DNA of 64,000 bases, from assembly GCF_000756665.1 (NCBI RefSeq), contig NZ_ARXV01000002.1, positions 124,001 to 188,000 on the forward strand, read 5' to 3'. The position numbers and the translations under genes were made by a program. This document shows positions 40,980-50,938 of the stretch, piece by piece. This DNA is from Alcanivorax nanhaiticus. Lineage in GTDB: Bacteria > Pseudomonadota > Gammaproteobacteria > Pseudomonadales > Alcanivoracaceae. The notes beneath the pieces were generated by a model that saw nothing but the letters and a program-made list of their open reading frames with translations, was not told where the DNA came from and made no database searches. Positions within the stretch are counted from its first letter, which is position 1, and every line of letters starts with the position of its first letter.

Positions 40980-42230
40980 CTACGGTCGGCCCAACTCCAC
41001 TTGCATTACATTGATCCCTCCGGTACGGAACATGCCGGCACAACTGGCCAGGTAGAAGCGCCATTTGCGTATAGATATTTCGCTGTAGCCTAGCGCCTGT
41101 ATTGCCGGAATTTGTTTATCAACGTTTGCCAGCCATTTTTCCAACGTAATGGCATAGTCCTGGCCGAATTCAAAAACATCATTCACCACCAGCCCGCTGT
41201 CCACGGCAATCGTTTCAAAGCGTTCCCTGGAGGGCAGCATCCCGCCGGGGAAAATATGCTCTCTGAGAAAATCACTGCCGGCTCGATACCAGTCAAACCG
41301 CTCTTCTGCGATGGTAATCGTCTGTATCATTGCCTTGCCCGCAGGTCTTAGGTAGTTGTACACATCCCTCATATACGTAGACCAATACGACTCGCCAACG
41401 TGTTCAAACATCCCGATCGATACCACGTAATCGAACGATCCCGTCAGTTCGCGGTAATCCTGCAATCGAACCTCGGTATTCGAGTCCAGTCCGGCGGATT
41501 GCAGTCGTTCAGCAGCATATTGCGCCTGCTCTTTTGACAGAGTCACACCCGTGACATGGCAATCACGTGCAGCCGCGACTTCCATAAAACCGCCCCAGCC
41601 ACAACCGATTTCCAGCATGCGGCTTCCCGGTGACGGGGCCAATCGCTGAAGGATCCGTTGGTATTTGGCTTTTTGCGCATCAAAAAGTGAGACGGAGGCA
41701 TCACCGTTAAACAGAGCGCTGGAATAGGTCATGCTCTTATCCAGCCAGAGCCGGTAGAAGTCGTTGCCCAGGTCATAATGCTCATGCACGTTTTGACGGC
41801 TGCGTTTGAGCGTGTTGGGGAACAGGTGGTGTTTGCACCAGTACAGTAGTTTTAGCCACAGGTTGGTTTGTAAATACCGGTCGAAAACGGTCAGATTGGC
41901 GGCGGCTAAACGCATGAGCGCCAGCAGATCGGGCGTGGACCATTTCCCCGCCATGTAGTCTTCCCCCAGGCCCACGTCACCGTGGGTGATCAGACGATCA
42001 ATCACATCCCAATGAAACAGGGTCATTTCAGCATTGACACAGGCAGTTTTCCCTCCATGGTGTGTTGTCTGACCATTGGGCCAGGTAAGCGACAAAGATC
42101 CGAACTGAAGCGACTTCAAAGCCTGCAAGAAAAGCTTCTGGTGGATATTGCTCACTTTTCCTTTTCTTGTTTCTGGTATCTCAGATTCACTGTTTTCGGA
42201 AAAATATGCTTTGTCCATGCGTCCCTTCAT
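40980..42230 (-). CDS. cfa: cyclopropane-fatty-acyl-phospholipid synthase
   Basis: A 416-residue cytoplasmic, membrane-associated methyltransferase that adds a methylene from SAM to the double bond of phospholipid acyl chains. Key features are the SAM motif MLEIGCGWGGFMEVAA, the active-site run VSIGMFEHVGESYW, and the C-terminal RKWRFYLASCAGMFRTGGINVMQ. Length is slightly over the usual 380-400 because of an N-terminal extension. ATG 42230 shares a base with the GAPDH stop (TGATG), so translation is coupled. Confidence 0.95.
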   Translation of the reverse strand: MKGRMDKAYFSENSESEIPETRKGKVSNIHQKLFLQALKSLQFGSLSLTWPNGQTTHHGGKTACVNAEMTLFHWDVIDRLITHGDVGLGEDYMAGKWSTPDLLALMRLAAANLTVFDRYLQTNLWLKLLYWCKHHLFPNTLKRSRQNVHEHYDLGNDFYRLWLDKSMTYSSALFNGDASVSLFDAQKAKYQRILQRLAPSPGSRMLEIGCGWGGFMEVAAARDCHVTGVTLSKEQAQYAAERLQSAGLDSNTEVRLQDYRELTGSFDYVVSIGMFEHVGESYWSTYMRDVYNYLRPAGKAMIQTITIAEERFDWYRAGSDFLREHIFPGGMLPSRERFETIAVDSGLVVNDVFEFGQDYAITLEKWLANVDKQIPAIQALGYSEISIRKWRFYLASCAGMFRTGGINVMQVELGRP

Positions 42231-43225
42231 CACAGTGTTTCCAACAAATCCAGTAGACGACAGGCATAGGCATACTCGTTGTCGTACCACACTTGAAGCT
42301 TTACGGTTCGGTCACCGATGACCCGCGTGGACAGCCCGTGTACGATGGCGGAATGGGCGTTGCCGACAATATCGCTGCTCACCCACTCCTGCAGGGTAAA
42401 ATCCATGACACCTTTAAGAGCGTTTCCACAGGCACCCAACAAGCATTGATTGACTTCATCAACGGTCACCGCGTGTTGCAGACGCACGGTAATATCAGTC
42501 AAACCGCCATCAGCTATCGGCGCCCTGACCGCCAGGGCGGAAAACTTCCCGGCAAGATCGGGCAGCACAGCCGCGACCACCTTGTCCGCACCGGTGGAAG
42601 TGGGCACCAGGTTGAGGGCCGCCGCGCGACCGCGAATGCGCTTTCGGGAGGCGACATCCACCAGCCCCTGAGAGGAGGTGTAGGCATGAATGGTGGTGGC
42701 CGACGCCGTCTCAATACCCCAGGCCTCCAGTAGCACAGCCAGCGGCGGCACCAGGGAATTGGTGGTGCAGGAGCCGCTGGAAATGATCTGGTGTTGCTCC
42801 GGGTTAAATGCACCCTGGTTAACGCCATAGATAATGGTTAGATCAGCCGATTCAGACGGGGCGCTGATTAACACCCTTCCCGCCCCTGCCGCCAAGTGCT
42901 TCGCCGCATCGTTGCGCTTTCTGAAAACGCCCGTGGCTTCAAGCACCCAGTCCACCGCCAAATCCGACCAGGGCAACTGCCCGGGATCAGGCTGATGATA
43001 AATCGGAATGGACACACCGGACACGCTCAACTGATCACCGCTGGTTTCAACAGGAGCTGCGAGGCGACCGTGGACCGAGTCATATTTCAGCAAATAGGCC
43101 AGCGTCTCGCAGTCGGTCAAGTCATTAAGCGCAACCAGTTGCAGGTTTTCAGGCATGCGTCGCAGGTATTCGCGAATAACTAACCGGCCGATTCTGCCGG
43201 CGCCATTGATTGCAAATCGTTTCAT
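42230..43225 (-). CDS. gap: glyceraldehyde-3-phosphate dehydrogenase, type I
   Basis: A 331-residue glycolytic enzyme oxidising glyceraldehyde-3-phosphate to 1,3-bisphosphoglycerate. The Rossmann start is MKRFAINGAGRIGRLVIREY. The active-site Cys153 is in SGSCTTNS; the usual second Cys (SCTTNC) is Ser here. The catalytic His region VPTSTGADKVV and the C-terminal WYDNEYAYACRLLDL are normal. ATG 43225 has GGGAG upstream; longer in-frame starts lack homology. It is probably a second, island-borne copy. Confidence 0.93.
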   Translation of the reverse strand: MKRFAINGAGRIGRLVIREYLRRMPENLQLVALNDLTDCETLAYLLKYDSVHGRLAAPVETSGDQLSVSGVSIPIYHQPDPGQLPWSDLAVDWVLEATGVFRKRNDAAKHLAAGAGRVLISAPSESADLTIIYGVNQGAFNPEQHQIISSGSCTTNSLVPPLAVLLEAWGIETASATTIHAYTSSQGLVDVASRKRIRGRAAALNLVPTSTGADKVVAAVLPDLAGKFSALAVRAPIADGGLTDITVRLQHAVTVDEVNQCLLGACGNALKGVMDFTLQEWVSSDIVGNAHSAIVHGLSTRVIGDRTVKLQVWYDNEYAYACRLLDLLETL

Positions 43226-43271
43226 GGCTCTTCTCCCTATTTGCGTATGAATTTCAGTTAGTGGTACTGAT

Positions 43272-43889
43272 TCAATCGGGCAATACCACCAGCTTGTTGG
43301 GCAACTCATTTTTGTCTTGCGTTGCCGGGTAATGCTCTGCCAGTAAGCGACCACAGGATTGAATGCACTGAATAAATCCCCCGGCAATTTGCTTGCGCTT
43401 TACCTGTTGGACAAAGGCAGAAACAATGTCCTGCCATTGCTCATCCGCTATTTTTTGGGCGATACCCCGGTCGGTAAGGATTTCCACATAGCGCTCCTGC
43501 GCCGATACAAAAATCAGTAGGCCCGCCCCTTCCCGCGTATGATGCAGACCGTTCTCCAGAAACTGCCGCCTCGCCATATTGGCGGCGCGCCAGTAGCGAA
43601 CCGGTTGGGGAATAATGTGCTGAAAAAATGGCTGCCAGCGAAATAGCAGCCAGGACACGACGAAGACCAGCAACTGCAACAGTGACACTGTGCTACTGTG
43701 TCCCCACCAAGGTGTCAATACGAGTAGCAGAGGTGACACCAACGCGAGCAACGCTGCCCAAAGGGCTGGAATGTAATAATAATCATCACTGCGTGGCGCA
43801 AGCACGCACACCACTTCCGCATCGGTGAGTTGTTCGATGTCGCTGATGGCCTGACTGATCTGTTGCTGTAACCGTTTTGAATATTGCAT
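43272..43889 (-). CDS. TPM-domain membrane protein
   Basis: A 205-residue protein with two helices near residues 45-85 (ALWAALLALVSPLLLVLTPWWG and the next), flanked by a short N-terminal acidic/helical part and a C-terminal TPM-like half (GAGLLIFVSAQERYVEILTDRGIAQKI). The TPM fold is linked to photosystem II repair in plants and to unknown envelope functions in bacteria. ATG 43889 shares one base with the stop of the preceding TPM gene (TGATG). Confidence 0.85.
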   Translation of the reverse strand: MQYSKRLQQQISQAISDIEQLTDAEVVCVLAPRSDDYYYIPALWAALLALVSPLLLVLTPWWGHSSTVSLLQLLVFVVSWLLFRWQPFFQHIIPQPVRYWRAANMARRQFLENGLHHTREGAGLLIFVSAQERYVEILTDRGIAQKIADEQWQDIVSAFVQQVKRKQIAGGFIQCIQSCGRLLAEHYPATQDKNELPNKLVVLPD

Positions 43890-44578
43890 CACCAACCTCC
43901 CGAGGCGCCGCCGCCACCAAAACCCCCGCCACCGCCGCCAAATCCACCGCCCCGGCGCGACCCGCCGTAATGGCCGCCATGGTGTCCATAAAATCCGCCC
44001 ATACCAAAGCGCCGCAAAAAGATCAGGGGAAGAAAGAAAATCACCCACCAGGGTGGCAATTCATTGGATTGATTCTGGGGCGATCTGAAACGGTATTGTC
44101 CACCCATGGCCTGAATGATGGCATCCACACCTTCGGTAATACCCTGGGCGAAGTTGCCATCACGAAACTGCGGCAGGATCACCGCCTGTATAATGTTGGC
44201 AGACAGCGCATCGGTCAGCTCGCCTTCCAGGCCATAGCCCACTTCGATACGTATCTTGCGAAGACCTGGCACCACGATCAGCAAGGCGCCATTGTCCTTA
44301 CCTTTCTGGCCGATACCCCACGCCCGTCCCAGCTGGTAGCCGTAGTCCTCGATTGCCAGCCCTTGCAGATCCTTCAAGGTGACCACCACCAGTTGATTGC
44401 TGGTCGCGGCCTCGTGGGCCTGCAACTGCTGTTCAAGCCGCGTGGTAGTTTCGACATCCAGTAATCCGGCCTGATCAACCACCCGACCGGTGAGCGGGGG
44501 GAATGAGATCTCTGCAATAAGCGGCAGACTGACCCAGAGCAACAACAGGCCGATGCTGATTCGACTTGACCTAGTCAT
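43889..44578 (-). CDS. YgcG-type TPM-domain protein
   Basis: A 229-residue protein with a signal peptide to about PLIA. A periplasmic TPM domain follows (FPPLTGRVVDQAGLLDVETTTRLEQQL to about residue 160, with GRAWGIGQKGKDNGALLIVV), then one helix and a Gly-rich tail GGFGGGGGGFGGGGASGGW. This is the YgcG architecture, usually found beside LemA as here. The role is unknown, perhaps membrane repair. It overlaps lemA by 8 bp. Confidence 0.9.
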   Translation of the reverse strand: MTRSSRISIGLLLLWVSLPLIAEISFPPLTGRVVDQAGLLDVETTTRLEQQLQAHEAATSNQLVVVTLKDLQGLAIEDYGYQLGRAWGIGQKGKDNGALLIVVPGLRKIRIEVGYGLEGELTDALSANIIQAVILPQFRDGNFAQGITEGVDAIIQAMGGQYRFRSPQNQSNELPPWWVIFFLPLIFLRRFGMGGFYGHHGGHYGGSRRGGGFGGGGGGFGGGGASGGW

Positions 44579-45215
44579 TGAAATCTACCTTGGGGGCCTG
44601 CTCCGTGTTCTGGCTCGTTGCCTCATAGGTTTCCCGTAGCGGCATATCACTGTAAAGAATCGAGTGCCAGATCCTGCCAGGAAAGGTTCTTATCTCCCTG
44701 TTGTATTGGTTGACCGCCTGGATAAAGTCACGACGGGCCACGCTGATTCGGTTCTCAGTGCCTTCCAACTGGGATTGCAGCGCCAGAAAATTTTGATTGG
44801 CTTTCAAATCGGGATAGCGCTCAACGACGACCATAAGACGCTGTAGCGCACTTCCCAGTTCGCTTTGCGCTGCCTGAAACTGTTGTAGCTTTTGTGGATT
44901 ATCAAGTAGATCTTTGCCCGCCTGAATGGAACCGACTTTGGCGCGGGCCTCAGTCACCGCTATCAGCGTTTCCTGTTCATGGGCAGCATAGCCTTTGACA
45001 GTAGCGACCAGATTGGGAACCAGGTCCGCACGCCGCTGGTACTGGTTCTCCACCTGGGCCCAGGCGGCTTTCGCCTGCTCATCGTAGGTGGGGATGTTGT
45101 TAATGCCGCAGCCGCTTAACCACGGCAGCGTGAATAACAGAACCAGCAGAGCGCGGGGGAATAATGGCCTGAGTTTCCATCGAGCGCTTATCAACGTTGT
45201 CATAATCTTCTCCAT
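44571..45215 (-). CDS. lemA: LemA family protein
   Basis: A 214-residue protein with an N-terminal lipobox-like LPWLSGCG, so it is likely a lipoprotein. The family helical core follows: AQVENQYQRRADLVPNLVATVKGYAAHEQETL, then RYPDLKANQNFLALQSQLEGTENRI, ending in the HSILY region. LemA proteins accompany TPM proteins and are envelope-associated with unknown role. Met5 is an alternative start. It is 17 bp after the MgtC-like gene. Not related to the LemA/GacS kinase. Confidence 0.93.
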   Translation of the reverse strand: MEKIMTTLISARWKLRPLFPRALLVLLFTLPWLSGCGINNIPTYDEQAKAAWAQVENQYQRRADLVPNLVATVKGYAAHEQETLIAVTEARAKVGSIQAGKDLLDNPQKLQQFQAAQSELGSALQRLMVVVERYPDLKANQNFLALQSQLEGTENRISVARRDFIQAVNQYNREIRTFPGRIWHSILYSDMPLRETYEATSQNTEQAPKVDFND

Positions 45216-45232
45216 CGTCAGGGTTATAGGGG

Positions 45233-46492
45233 TTACAACAAACGATCCGCAGCGATACCCAACGCGATGCCGATCAACAAGGTTAAAAAGCCCATGGCCA
45301 CCGGAAGACGCAAAGTCTTAGCCCCCGCCGTCAGGACAATCGCGTACTTAAAAATCAGGTTGGCCACAAAGGCTATCACGATGGCGGTTACTGCCACTGG
45401 TGAACTGAGTGTCTGGCTCGATACCAATTTAAGATTGGAAATGGTAATGGCATCCAGGTCCGTCAAACCTGAGATAAAGGCAACGACATAAACACCGGTA
45501 TCGGCGAAGTTATCGTTCATCCACGATACCAGTAGCAATACCACAACGAATGCCGCCGCAAAGCCCAGCGCCGTTTTCAGCTCCGCCGGATTCCTGACCT
45601 CCAGGTCCGGAAGGGCTTTTTGTGCACTGACAGCACGACGATAAGCCCAAAGCCCATAAGCACCACCCGCCAAACCGCCGCCTAATAACCAGGGCAACAT
45701 GGGCCTCAACATGGACGGCTCCACCACTGAGACCAGGATACCCACTCGAACAAACAGAACGATGTGAGAAAGCAGAATGATGGTGCTGGCAACGGCTGAG
45801 AATCCCCGCAGGCTCTTACTGTGTCGTGCATAGACGAGGGTCGTCGCCGTGGTGGAAACCAAGCCACCAAACAAGCCGATAATCAGCAGCCCTGCCTTGC
45901 CGTCCAGACAGCGCAGCGCCACGTAACCGGCGAGACTGATACCACTGATCAACACCACCAGCCAACCGGTTTGATAGGGGTTGAACACCGCATAGGGACC
46001 ATAGGTGGTATCAGGCAGGATAGGCAGCAAAATAAACGCGACCGCCGCAAACTGGAAGAACGACCGGATATCCTTATCCGTCAACTGCTGCGGCACCTGT
46101 CTCAATTGCTCGCGGAAATACAAAATAGCGGTAATGACAATGGCTAAAGCAGACGGTAACAGCGGATGGCCAAGCCACAGACTATAGCCAAGCGCAAAAG
46201 CGATTAACCCTGCCATCACCGTCGTCGTATCCGACTCTTCGGATGTCGATTTTGCCTGGGCAACGACCAATGAAAGACCGACCAACAGGCCTATCGCTAT
46301 GGCCAGCCCCACATTCTGTTCAGGTGTAGCAATATAGCCGGCCAGACTGCCGGCGAGCGCAATCAGGGTAAACGTGCGCACCCCGGCGATGGCCTTGTTG
46401 TGTCGCTCCCGTTCGAGCCCGATCAGAAAGCCGATGCCGATGCTTTGGGCGAACAGCATCAGATGGGAAAGTTGCGTTTGGTAGTCATTCAT
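45233..46492 (-). CDS. MgtC/SapB family membrane protein with DUF4010
   Basis: A 419-residue polytopic protein. The N-terminal MgtC-like segment (FAQSIGIGFLIGLERERHNKAIAGVRTFTLIALAG) is followed by about ten further helices of the DUF4010 type (LEVRNPAELKTALGFAAAFVVVLL and FISGLTDLDAITISN). Function of this long form is unknown; MgtC relatives matter in low Mg2+ and intracellular survival. ATG 46492 is preferred. It follows ftsH by 81 bp. Confidence 0.88.
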   Translation of the reverse strand: MNDYQTQLSHLMLFAQSIGIGFLIGLERERHNKAIAGVRTFTLIALAGSLAGYIATPEQNVGLAIAIGLLVGLSLVVAQAKSTSEESDTTTVMAGLIAFALGYSLWLGHPLLPSALAIVITAILYFREQLRQVPQQLTDKDIRSFFQFAAVAFILLPILPDTTYGPYAVFNPYQTGWLVVLISGISLAGYVALRCLDGKAGLLIIGLFGGLVSTTATTLVYARHSKSLRGFSAVASTIILLSHIVLFVRVGILVSVVEPSMLRPMLPWLLGGGLAGGAYGLWAYRRAVSAQKALPDLEVRNPAELKTALGFAAAFVVVLLLVSWMNDNFADTGVYVVAFISGLTDLDAITISNLKLVSSQTLSSPVAVTAIVIAFVANLIFKYAIVLTAGAKTLRLPVAMGFLTLLIGIALGIAADRLL

Positions 46493-46573
46493 AGCACGTA
46501 TTACATCCTCCACGGCCCATAATGCCGTGGCGACTGAAGACGATCTGATTGATGCGCCTTACTCTCGCCTGCA

Positions 46574-48436
46574 TTAATGGTTCTCCGCAGACGTGAAGGT
46601 GGAAAAAGCCACTTGTTGAATCGCAGTGGACAGGCTGATTTTCTGTTTGATGCCAGACAGATGTTGATCGTCCAGGGTTTCCTCCGCCAGCAACCGTTGG
46701 GCGGTTTCTTCCAGTAACGACTGATTGAGCGTGAGGATATCCGTCGCCAGGGCAAAAGCGTCATTCAACAGTTGACTGACGGCTGCCGATACCCGTTGTG
46801 CCATATCGGGGCCGAAGCGCAGGCTCGAATCGGTGATGGATGGATCTAGAAACGGCGATTTTGGCGTATCAATGGACAGCATGCCGATCTCGTCCGACAT
46901 GCCATACTGGGTCACCATGGCCCGGGCAATATCCGTGGCTTTCACCAGATCGTCGGCGGCGCCGGTGGTCACTTCTCTAAAGATCAACTGCTCTGCCGCT
47001 CTCCCCGCCAACAGCACGGCGATACGATTCTGCAAATCCTTTTTACTCATTAAATAACGATCTTCCGAGGGGCGCTGGATGGTGTAGCCAAGCGCTCCCA
47101 CACCACGGGGGATTATGGAGACTTTTTGAATCGGCTGTTCCGGGCTGAGCGCCATGCCCACCAGGGCATGACCCATTTCGTGATGCGCGACGACGGCCTT
47201 TTCCTGTGGATTGATCAGTTTGTTTTTCTTCTCCAAGCCAGCAATGATGCGCTCGATGGCATTGACAAAATCCTCCATGGAGACACTGTCGGCACCGCGC
47301 CGGGTGGCGAGCAGCGCCGCTTCATTAACCAGGTTCGCCAGATCCGCGCCACTGAATCCGGTGGTCAGAGACGCAACCGCCTCGATGCTGACCGTCTCAT
47401 CGGCTTGTATCTTTTTCATATGCACACGCAGAATCTGTTCACGGCCGACTTTATCCGGGCGGTCGACCAATACCTGACGGTCAAAGCGGCCAGCGCGTAG
47501 TAAGGCCGGGTCGAGGATTTCGGGCCGGTTAGTGGCCGCAAGAATGATCACACCTTCAGAGGGATTAAAACCATCCAGTTCGCTGAGTAACTGATTCAGG
47601 GTTTGTTCACGCTCATCGTGGCCCCCGGACATGGGGCCTACACCACGCACACGTCCCAGGGCATCCAACTCGTCGATAAAAATAATAGCGGGGGCATGTT
47701 GCTTGGCCTGTTCAAACAGATCGCGGACACGGGCCGCGCCGACACCGACAAACATTTCGATAAATTCCGAGCCGCTAATGGAAAAGAACGCCACTCCGGC
47801 CTCCCCCGCCACGGCGCGGGCGATCAGCGTTTTACCGGTACCCGGCGGACCGACCAGTAATACCCCCTTGGGAATATGGGCACCCAACCGGCTATATCTC
47901 CCCGGTTCTTTTAAGAACTGCACCACCTCCACCAATTCTTCCTTTGCCTCATCCACCCCGGCCACGTCATCAAACGTAACACCGGTATCTTTCTCCACTA
48001 ACACCTTGGCTTTGCTCTTGCCGATATTCATCATGCCACCCATGCCCTGCTTGTCGGCAAACTTGCGGAACATCAAAAACCACACCAGAAAAAATACCAA
48101 CGCCGGAGCGATCCACCCAATTAAGGTGGCGAGCGGGCCACCGGAGACAACGCCTTTATAGTCCACGTTATAGGGGGCAAGTTTTTCCGCCAGATCGATA
48201 TCGACGCGAGGCGTAACAAAGTGATCTTTTCCCTCGATCGGCTCCTTGAAGCTGCCGCGAATGGTTTGCTGATCAACCACCAGGTCTTTTAACCAGCCCT
48301 GCTGCAGGTAGCGCTCAAACTCGCTATAACTGAGTTGCGCCTGACTAGCGGTATGCCCCCAGAAGGTTTGAAACAGCACAACCCCCCACAGCGCCACAAA
48401 CAGGTAGACCAGATTCAATTGCTGCTTTTTATTCAT
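46574..48436 (-). CDS. ftsH: FtsH-type ATP-dependent zinc metalloprotease
   Basis: A 620-residue membrane protease. Two helices (near 13-30 and 103-125) flank a periplasmic domain; the AAA core has Walker A GPPGTGKT (196-203), Walker [13 protein letters not shown] and the second region [19 protein letters not shown]. The zinc site is HEMGH (419-423, usually HEAGH). It removes damaged membrane proteins and short-lived regulators. It is probably a second FtsH, distinct from the housekeeping one, carried with its own hflK/hflC and a YHS gene. Confidence 0.93.
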   Translation of the reverse strand: MNKKQQLNLVYLFVALWGVVLFQTFWGHTASQAQLSYSEFERYLQQGWLKDLVVDQQTIRGSFKEPIEGKDHFVTPRVDIDLAEKLAPYNVDYKGVVSGGPLATLIGWIAPALVFFLVWFLMFRKFADKQGMGGMMNIGKSKAKVLVEKDTGVTFDDVAGVDEAKEELVEVVQFLKEPGRYSRLGAHIPKGVLLVGPPGTGKTLIARAVAGEAGVAFFSISGSEFIEMFVGVGAARVRDLFEQAKQHAPAIIFIDELDALGRVRGVGPMSGGHDEREQTLNQLLSELDGFNPSEGVIILAATNRPEILDPALLRAGRFDRQVLVDRPDKVGREQILRVHMKKIQADETVSIEAVASLTTGFSGADLANLVNEAALLATRRGADSVSMEDFVNAIERIIAGLEKKNKLINPQEKAVVAHHEMGHALVGMALSPEQPIQKVSIIPRGVGALGYTIQRPSEDRYLMSKKDLQNRIAVLLAGRAAEQLIFREVTTGAADDLVKATDIARAMVTQYGMSDEIGMLSIDTPKSPFLDPSITDSSLRFGPDMAQRVSAAVSQLLNDAFALATDILTLNQSLLEETAQRLLAEETLDDQHLSGIKQKISLSTAIQQVAFSTFTSAENH

Positions 48437-48446
48437 TGCATTTTCC

Positions 48447-48944
48447 TCAGTGACAACCACCGTCCTTTGTCAAGTGTGCAAGGTTGTCGAGTTCACACTC
48501 CTCGCTGTAATGAATCAGTCCCCGTTTAACCTGCTCTACCACACCTTCGCGAAACCCAACTGCTACTTTCTCGATGGCTTTTTCAATATCCTCCAGAGAG
48601 ACCTGAATGAGGTCGTAAGTCACGTACAAGTCTTCATCTTCAAACACCATTGCTTCAACACCCATCAGCATCTGCAGTGAGGCGTCCAGTTCTGCTTTAA
48701 GGCGATCGCTGATAGCGTCACAAAAACGAATGCGACGCTTCTTTAACACCACTTGGTCTTTCTGCTTGGGTGACTTGCCATGTTTTGGGTCACCCACAAA
48801 CAGATGTGGATGGGACTTAAATCGCTCCAGGCACTGAGACGAACAGAAATAATGGTCGACACCCTGATAGTTCACCAACAGTGATCGGTTGATTTTTGTC
48901 ATATGACAAACAGGGCAGTGAATCGTGAATTCCAGTTTGTTCAT
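48447..48944 (-). CDS. YHS/TRASH-domain metal protein
   Basis: A 165-residue protein. The N-terminal domain has CPVC (Cys10, Cys13) and FCSSQC (Cys34, Cys39 region) in a YHS/TRASH metal-binding layout. A Lys-rich link follows, then a domain of about 80 residues that looks like a ferredoxin-type HMA fold without its CxxC (GVEAMVFEDEDLYVTYDLIQVSLEDIEKAIEKVAVG). This second part resembles the paired proteins at 61204-61944. It sits tightly between hflC and ftsH, so it may help metallate or regulate the protease. Confidence 0.75.
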   Translation of the reverse strand: MNKLEFTIHCPVCHMTKINRSLLVNYQGVDHYFCSSQCLERFKSHPHLFVGDPKHGKSPKQKDQVVLKKRRIRFCDAISDRLKAELDASLQMLMGVEAMVFEDEDLYVTYDLIQVSLEDIEKAIEKVAVGFREGVVEQVKRGLIHYSEECELDNLAHLTKDGGCH

Positions 48945-48960
48945 CAAAACCGCCTCCGGG

Positions 48961-49908
48961 TTACTGGCCCACACCATTCAACAACTGGTACAACTCGCTT
49001 TCGGTGGTTAATACCAGCGTGGTGGAAGGATCAATCACCTGCTTGTAGGTTTCCAATGTCTTCACAAGGTCATACAGTTCACGTGCCGACTTGGTTTGGT
49101 TGTAGGCCGCCGCATAGATTTCTGTCGCCTTGGCATCGGCCACACCCTGAATAGATTGAATTTTTCGGTAAGCTTCGGACTCAATACGCTGCAGGTCTTT
49201 TTCCTTGTTGCCGATAATTTTGGCGGCCTCACCGGCACCTTCGGAACGAAACCGCTCAGCGATCTGCTGGCGTTCACTGATCATTCTGGCGTAGATTTTC
49301 TGCCGGACGCTTTCGTTATAGTTAATCCGCTTAAACCGGATATCGAGCAACTCAATACCGAATTCCGCCAGTTTTACGGATGCGGCGGAAAAAATATCCT
49401 CTTCAATTTGCCGCCTGCCGCGCTTAATCGGTAGCAATTTTCCAACGTCCGCTTCTGCCAGCAGGGGATCAACAGCAGGCGTTCTGTCTTTGGTGGTTCG
49501 GACAATTTCAATCAATTCGTGTTTGGCGACGGCATTGCGGGTTTCACTGCCGAGAATATCCTCCAGCCGGGACTGGGCACTGCGCTCGTCCCGTAACCGC
49601 AGGAAGTACTGCAGCGGATCTTTGATGCGCCAGCGGCCGAAGGTATCAACCGTGATATAAAGCTTGTCCTTGGTCGGCATATCGTTGGCGGAACCATCCC
49701 AAAGCAATATCCGTTTTTCGATACGATTGACTTTCTGGATAAAGGGAATCTTTAATTTCAGGCCGGCTTCATTAACAATTCCGCCCACGGGTTTACCGAA
49801 CTGCGTCATGATCACCTGCTCGGTTTCGTTCACGGTATAGAACGCTTCATAGGCAACGATCAGTAGCGGAAATAATACCGCCAGCGCGATGTAGATGAAT
49901 CTGTTCAT
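48961..49908 (-). CDS. hflC: HflC, FtsH-modulating SPFH protein
   Basis: A 315-residue membrane protein with one N-terminal anchor (FIYIALAVLFPLLIVAYEAFY) and an SPFH/band-7 domain to about 200 (TEQVIMTQFGKPVGGIVNEAGLKLKIPFIQKV). A coiled coil follows (RMISERQQIAERFRSEGAGEAAKI). It forms a periplasmic cage with HflK around FtsH and restrains its proteolysis. The start overlaps hflK by 4 bp. Confidence 0.95.
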   Translation of the reverse strand: MNRFIYIALAVLFPLLIVAYEAFYTVNETEQVIMTQFGKPVGGIVNEAGLKLKIPFIQKVNRIEKRILLWDGSANDMPTKDKLYITVDTFGRWRIKDPLQYFLRLRDERSAQSRLEDILGSETRNAVAKHELIEIVRTTKDRTPAVDPLLAEADVGKLLPIKRGRRQIEEDIFSAASVKLAEFGIELLDIRFKRINYNESVRQKIYARMISERQQIAERFRSEGAGEAAKIIGNKEKDLQRIESEAYRKIQSIQGVADAKATEIYAAAYNQTKSARELYDLVKTLETYKQVIDPSTTLVLTTESELYQLLNGVGQ

Positions 49909-50885
49909 CGGGGTTCTCCTTGCATGGCGTTGAGTTGCAGCAACGGCAAAACGGACGCTGCTTTATCGTCGAGCACAATTTTGTTTTTCACGACTGGCAA
50001 TACCTCCTGCAGGGTTTCCAGGTAGAGTCGCCGCTTGGTAACCCCCGGTGCCTTGATATATTCAGCCAGCAGCGCGTTAAATTTGGCCGCGTCCCCTTCC
50101 GCCTGATTGACACGCTGGATCGCATACCCTTCCCCTGCCTGGATGGAGCGTTCCGCCGTACCCCTGGCTTGGGGTACGGCCTTGTTGTACTCGCCGCGGG
50201 CTACATTAATCATGCGCTCACGTTCCTGCTGCGCTTCGTTGACTTCATCAAAGGAAGCCTTTACCGGTTTCGGCGGATTGACGTTCTTGAGCTGCACCTG
50301 ATCTATGCGCAAGCCCATTTCATAGAGGTTAACCACCTCCTGCATCTTGGTCTGGGCATTGGCCTCAATGTCCTGACGACCGATGGTCAACACTTCATCT
50401 ACCGTACGATCACCGACAACTTCGCGCATCACCGATTCGGAAATGTCCCGCAGGGCATCCCCCGGATCGCGCACTTTGAATAGGAAGTCGAAGGCGTTCT
50501 CAATGCGAAACTGAATCACCCACTCCACCAGCGCCGCATTCAAGTCTCCGGTAACGATGGTGGTTTCCAGCTCCCATTCCCTGGGATCGGACATCTGTCG
50601 CGTAAACGTCGCGCCGGGTGTACCGAAGCCAAATTCTTCTTTGAGCTGACGTTTCACTGGGACCTGAACCACCTGATCAACACCGAAGGGAATTTTGAAA
50701 TGCAGGCCAGGATCGACGACATAGTGGTAGTGACCAAAGCGCTGTACGACGCCGACGGATTCCGCCGAGACTGTGTAAAAACTGCTGTAGCCCAGATACA
50801 CCGCGAGCGCGATGACAATACCCAAAGCAATCTGACGCGGTGAAATGGGTATGTCCGGCAATGATTGTTCAAACTTATCGTTCAT
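49905..50885 (-). CDS. hflK: HflK, FtsH-modulating SPFH protein
   Basis: A 326-residue partner of HflC. One anchor helix (QIALGIVIALAVYLGYSSFYTV), SPFH domain (SVGVVQRFGHYHYVVDPGLHFKIPFG), and a helical C-terminal part with AEGDAAKFNALLAEY. It is shorter than E. coli HflK (about 419) because it lacks the Gly-rich N-terminal tail and long C-terminal tail. It leads hflK-hflC-YHS-ftsH, a compact island-type unit. Confidence 0.93.
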   Translation of the reverse strand: MNDKFEQSLPDIPISPRQIALGIVIALAVYLGYSSFYTVSAESVGVVQRFGHYHYVVDPGLHFKIPFGVDQVVQVPVKRQLKEEFGFGTPGATFTRQMSDPREWELETTIVTGDLNAALVEWVIQFRIENAFDFLFKVRDPGDALRDISESVMREVVGDRTVDEVLTIGRQDIEANAQTKMQEVVNLYEMGLRIDQVQLKNVNPPKPVKASFDEVNEAQQERERMINVARGEYNKAVPQARGTAERSIQAGEGYAIQRVNQAEGDAAKFNALLAEYIKAPGVTKRRLYLETLQEVLPVVKNKIVLDDKAASVLPLLQLNAMQGEPR

Positions 50886-50938
50886 GGCTGTTTCCTTTTC
50901 TTTGATTGCTTAGGTGGCGCGGTTTTGGCTGAATGGCG

